This document shows positions 6,448 to 8,816 of a DNA stretch of 8,816 nucleotides, in pieces. Below the pieces are notes generated by a model. That model was not told where the DNA came from. It saw only the letters and a program-made list of their open reading frames with translations, and made no database searches. A program made the position numbers and the translations under genes. How positions within the stretch are numbered: the first letter of the stretch is position 1; every line of letters starts with the position of its first letter. Where the stretch lies: assembly GCA_031119595.1 (NCBI GenBank), contig JAVHXX010000162.1, positions 1 to 8,816 of the forward strand, given 5' to 3'. The stretch is from Patulibacter sp. (GTDB lineage: Bacteria > Actinomycetota > Thermoleophilia > Solirubrobacterales > Solirubrobacteraceae).

Positions 6448-6469
6448 CGCCGGGTCCGTCCCGATCGAC

Positions 6470-7507
6470 CTATTTGATGAGGATCGTGGTCCCCACGGGC
6501 ACGCGCGGGTAGAGGTCGATGACGTCCTTGACGTGCATCCGCAGGCAGCCGTGGCTGGCGTTGGAGCCGATCGAGTTGTCGTCGGAGGTGCCGTGGATGC
6601 CGACGCCGTCGGCGATGCCGAGCCAGCGGGCCTTCAGCGGGTTGTTCGCGGCGCCGCCGGGCACCGTGGTGCCGGCGAGGGAACCGGCCCACGCGCTGTT
6701 GGGCACGTGCCAGGCCGGGTTCACGGCCTTGTTCGTGATCTTGTAGAGGCCGGCCGGGGTGTCGTGGCCGGCCATGCCGACGGCGATCGAGTAGGTCTTG
6801 GAGAGCTTCAGGCCCTTGAAGAGGCGGAGCTTGTGGGTGCCACGATCGGCCGTGAGGATCGTGGAGTAGGTCTTCTTCAGCGTGCCCTTCGTGACCGCCG
6901 CGCTCACCGCCGCGCGCTTGGGCTGGAAGTAGCGGGGCAGGGTTGGATCCTGGAGCGCCTTCGTGATCTGCGCGGTGAGCGGGTTGACCTCGATCCGGCG
7001 ACCGACCACGTGCGGTGCGACCCGGATCTTCGCGACGGTGATCGAGATGCGCGCGTCCTTCGGGGCGCGGTACTCGGTCGTCGCGAGCTTCTTCACGAAC
7101 GCGCGCACGTTGTCGGTGTCGAACTTCACGACCGGAGCGACCGCCCCGGCCTTCTTCGCGGCGAGCGCCGCGGCGGCGGTCGCGGCGTAGTCGACCGAGT
7201 AGCCCGACTGGCCGGCGCTGAGCTTGTACTTGTGCGTGGCGACCTGCACCGAGATCGGGCGGGTGAGCGTGGTCGCGGCGGCCTGGAGCTTGGCGGCCGC
7301 ATCGACGGCCGAGAGGCCGGAGAGGTCGATGCCGGCCACGGAGACACCGGCCGGGACGGCCGCGACCGGGGTGGTCGCGACGGGCGTCGTCGAGGTCGGG
7401 GTGGTGGCGGGCGTCTGCGCGCCGGCGGTGGTCGCGCCGAACAGGGCGACGGAGAGGACGGCGGGCATCGCGAGGGCGCGAGCGGCTGTGAGAGCGCGCG
7501 GAAGCAT
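6470..7507 (-). CDS. Secreted L,D-transpeptidase (YkuD type) with N-terminal peptidoglycan-binding-like domain
   Basis: This encodes 345 residues. The start at 7507 is chosen because it gives a compact signal peptide: positive n-region, hydrophobic core at about 11-28, and likely cleavage after AGA-30. A Thr/Pro-rich linker follows (31-52). Residues about 55-210 (GVSVAGIDLSGLS start, VGRRIEVN at 168-175) resemble the VanW-associated PG_binding_4 type domain. The YkuD catalytic domain covers about 215-345, with HGTSDDNSIG (His305) and SHGCLRM holding His319, nucleophile Cys321 and Arg323. These enzymes form 3-3 cross-links in peptidoglycan, or attach proteins to it, outside the membrane, and are blocked by carbapenems. 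All signature residues are present, so it should be active. No Shine-Dalgarno is clear. It is divergent from the gene at 7779 and followed by the hairpin at 6425-6447. Confidence 0.95.
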   Translation of the reverse strand: MLPRALTAARALAMPAVLSVALFGATTAGAQTPATTPTSTTPVATTPVAAVPAGVSVAGIDLSGLSAVDAAAKLQAAATTLTRPISVQVATHKYKLSAGQSGYSVDYAATAAAALAAKKAGAVAPVVKFDTDNVRAFVKKLATTEYRAPKDARISITVAKIRVAPHVVGRRIEVNPLTAQITKALQDPTLPRYFQPKRAAVSAAVTKGTLKKTYSTILTADRGTHKLRLFKGLKLSKTYSIAVGMAGHDTPAGLYKITNKAVNPAWHVPNSAWAGSLAGTTVPGGAANNPLKARWLGIADGVGIHGTSDDNSIGSNASHGCLRMHVKDVIDLYPRVPVGTTILIK

Positions 7508-7533
7508 CCGTGCAAGGTATCGATGCCGAGCTA

Positions 7534-7551
7534 CCCGGACCGCAGTCCGGG
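7534..7551. promoter_or_regulatory. Hairpin or operator upstream of the L,D-transpeptidase gene
   Basis: CCCGGAC (7534-7540) pairs perfectly with GTCCGGG (7545-7551) around a 4-base loop, ending 26 bases before the transpeptidase ATG. It could be a regulator site over the promoter or a structure in the mRNA leader. No good -35/-10 pair is visible around it. Confidence 0.35.
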
Positions 7552-7740
7552 CTGCAACCCGGCGCTTCTCACACACGTTGCGGCGCATGCGCGTCCGCCT
7601 GCGCCCGCGCACGTGAGGGAGCCGTGCTGCGCGAGGTCGGATCGATCGGCCGCCTCCGGGCCGGGGGTGCGACCGGGGGACGCCGCGCCCCGGATGGGCC
7701 GTCGACCCCGCAACCCGGCGGGGTGGCCTCCGGAGTGAGC

Positions 7741-7770
7741 TATTCTGGATCGGACCAGTCCTCTTTGAGG
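7741..7770 (+). promoter_or_regulatory. Possible -10 box and ribosome binding site of the flavin reductase fusion gene
   Basis: TATTCT (7741-7746) is a good -10 match in otherwise very GC-rich DNA, but no -35 box is recognisable 16-18 bases upstream. GAGG (7767-7770) lies eight bases before the ATG at 7779 and supports that start. The implied leader is about 25 bases, too short for an FMN riboswitch. Confidence 0.4.
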
Positions 7771-7778
7771 TGCCCCGC

Positions 7779-8816
7779 ATGCCCCCAGTCCAGACCGCGT
7801 CGACCGACCTCTCGCCCGAGATCACCTCCACGGAGCTGCGCGGCGCGATGGGGCGCTTCGCCACGGGCGTCACGGTGATCACGGCGCGCGATGCGGCCGG
7901 CAAGCCGGTCGGCACCACCGTCTCCGCGGTGAGTTCGCTGTCGCTCGATCCGCCACTCGTGCTCGTGTGCCTCGACCGCAAGAGCCAGACGCTCGCGGCA
8001 GTCCGCGACCACGGCGCTTTTGCCGTGAACGTGCTCGGCGCCCAGCACCAGGACGTGTCGAACGCCTTCGCGCGCTCGGCCAACCACGCCGCCTGGGAGG
8101 GCCTCGACCACGTCGACGCCGTCACCGGCAGCCCGCTGCTGGGCGATGCCCACGTCGCCCTCGACTGCCGCATCGAGTCGATCGCCGAGGGTGGTGACCA
8201 CGAGATCCTGATCGGCCGCGTCGTCGACCTGCGCCACGGCGCCGACGATGCGGAGCCGCTCCTCTACTACGGCGGCAAGTACCACGCGCTCGCCGGCCCG
8301 GACGCCGAGCAGGTCGCCGAGCGCGAGGAGCAGGCGCGGGCCGAAGCCGAGGCCGTCGACGCCGACCTGCCCACGCGCGACGGTCGCTTCCGGATCGTCG
8401 CCCACGAGCGTACCGACGGCGACCTCACCGCGGCACTGGTCCACGGCGACCCTGCCACGCACGCCGCGCCGGTGGTCCACGCGCACGAGGCGTGCCTCTT
8501 CGGCGATGTGCTCGGTGGCCTCGCCTGCGACTGCGGCGCCCAGCTCGCCGAGGCCCAGCAGGCGATCCTCGACGCCGGCGCGGGCGTGCTCCTCTACACG
8601 AAGCGCACCGGCAGCGACGCGTTCCTGTGCGCCGCGGGACGCGGCCCGGACATTGCCGTCGGCGCCGGGCTGCTCGCGCGGATCGGCGTCCGCCGGGCGG
8701 CGTTCGTCGACCAGTCGAGCCAGTCCGCGAGGGCGTTGCGGGCCGCCGCGCGGCTCGAGGTCGTCGCCGCGCCCCAGGCCGCCGCGTCGCCCGAGGACGC
8801 TGCCCCGGAGCGCCGC
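7779..8816 (+). CDS. Flavin reductase-like domain fused to a degenerate GTP cyclohydrolase II (RibA)-like domain, 3' end outside window
   Basis: 346 codons are visible and the frame is open at the right edge. Residues about 18-170 match the FMN-binding split-barrel flavin reductase family (HpaC-like): GAMGRFATGVTVITA (22-36), a TTVSAVSSLSLDPPLVLVC core (46-64), SNAFARS (94-100) and a final YYGGKYHAL (163-171). Such enzymes use NAD(P)H to reduce flavin for partner monooxygenases. An acidic linker (172-196) leads to a RibA-like domain, about 197-332, opening LPTRDGRFRIVAHE. It keeps the zinc-site pattern C-x10-C-x-C (Cys239, Cys250, Cys252) within HEACLFGDVLGGLACDCG, but the stretch that should contain RQEGRGIGL and the catalytic Asp/Arg segment is replaced by a short unrelated one (275-292). 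Cyclohydrolase activity is therefore doubtful; a flavin- or nucleotide-sensing role is inference. Start supported by GAGG at 7767. Confidence 0.88.
   Translation, partial: MPPVQTASTDLSPEITSTELRGAMGRFATGVTVITARDAAGKPVGTTVSAVSSLSLDPPLVLVCLDRKSQTLAAVRDHGAFAVNVLGAQHQDVSNAFARSANHAAWEGLDHVDAVTGSPLLGDAHVALDCRIESIAEGGDHEILIGRVVDLRHGADDAEPLLYYGGKYHALAGPDAEQVAEREEQARAEAEAVDADLPTRDGRFRIVAHERTDGDLTAALVHGDPATHAAPVVHAHEACLFGDVLGGLACDCGAQLAEAQQAILDAGAGVLLYTKRTGSDAFLCAAGRGPDIAVGAGLLARIGVRRAAFVDQSSQSARALRAAARLEVVAAPQAAASPEDAAPERR

Larger units (their letters stand above)
6304..6469. other. Intergenic region holding a terminator hairpin and a promoter
   Basis: These 166 bases separate two minus-strand genes. 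They carry the hairpin at 6425-6447 after the L,D-transpeptidase gene and, 11 bases further along the minus strand, the promoter candidate for the membrane protein gene. The two genes are therefore probably transcribed separately. Confidence 0.6.
7508..7778. other. Divergent intergenic region
   Basis: These 271 bases separate the L,D-transpeptidase gene from the divergent flavin reductase fusion gene. They contain a hairpin at 7534-7551, a 10-base palindrome GCGCATGCGC at 7583-7592, and a very GC-rich stretch (about 7650-7730) that can form several short stems such as CCGGGG (7673-7678) with CCCCGG (7688-7693). I see no convincing protein in it; the transpeptidase frame stays open leftward to rightward through it but is Arg-rich and low in pattern. 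Confidence 0.6.

Noticed and set aside
4537..6477. Long plus-strand open frame of 646 codons opposite the membrane protein gene
   Set aside because: Composition is Arg/Asp/Glu/Gly/His-rich low-pattern sequence, typical of an antisense frame in high-GC DNA. The opposite strand has clear membrane segments.
6401..7738. Plus-strand open frame of 445 codons opposite the L,D-transpeptidase
   Set aside because: Arg/Gly/Asp-rich shadow; the YkuD motifs lie on the minus strand.
7508..7778. FMN riboswitch before the flavin-related gene
   Set aside because: The conserved RFN-element segments were not recognised, and the apparent leader after TATTCT is only about 25 bases.
7508..8173. Extension of the L,D-transpeptidase frame to an upstream ATG at 8173 or 7588
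   Set aside because: It would overlap the divergent flavin reductase gene and bury the signal peptide. The short start gives a normal secretion signal.
7740..8486. Minus-strand open frame of 248 codons opposite the flavin reductase domain
   Set aside because: It lies antisense to a frame with clear flavin reductase motifs and a good ribosome binding site.

Overview
The window is high-GC DNA with bacterial gene density, and its proteins point to an actinobacterium. The best guess is the Thermoleophilia/Solirubrobacterales group. The basis is Ala/Arg-rich high-GC coding, a secreted protease carrying the 'EYG ... YHYR ... GPDQTF' Fn3-like repeats frequent in that group, and an L,D-transpeptidase with a VanW-associated-type N-terminal domain. 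The taxonomic call is an inference from protein style, not a measurement.

Layout, left to right. (1) Positions 1-135 are a non-coding leader with a strong nested inverted repeat at the window edge. (2) Positions 136-549 and 552-962 (+) hold two short, tightly spaced genes whose proteins share a short Met/Gln/Ala-rich helical N-terminus but have different C-terminal domains; their function is unknown. (3) A hairpin at 1019-1049 lies between these genes and the convergent neighbour. (4) Positions 1058-4234 (-) encode a large secreted subtilisin-like (S8) protease: signal peptide, S8 domain with an unusual Asp motif, one Cys-paired Ig-like domain and five Fn3-like repeats. (5) Positions 4447-6303 (-) encode a 618-residue polytopic membrane protein with a repeated His/Asp/Pro motif in its membrane part and a FixH/YtkA-like domain before its last helix. 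Its upstream region carries a good promoter overlapped by a palindrome. (6) Positions 6470-7507 (-) encode a secreted YkuD-type L,D-transpeptidase, followed by a 10-bp terminator-like hairpin. (7) Divergently, from 7779 to the right edge (+), an incomplete gene encodes a flavin reductase-like domain fused to a GTP cyclohydrolase II (RibA)-like domain. That second domain keeps the zinc cysteines but appears to have lost the catalytic core.

The three minus-strand genes all act at or outside the membrane (peptidoglycan cross-linking, a membrane-embedded candidate metal or cofactor protein, a secreted protease). Each seems to have its own leader of 160-270 bases, so they look like separate transcription units, not one operon. 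The fused flavin reductase/RibA-like protein is the most intriguing item. The repeated His motif in the membrane protein is second. I saw no CRISPR array, tRNA, rRNA, insertion sequence or phage gene.
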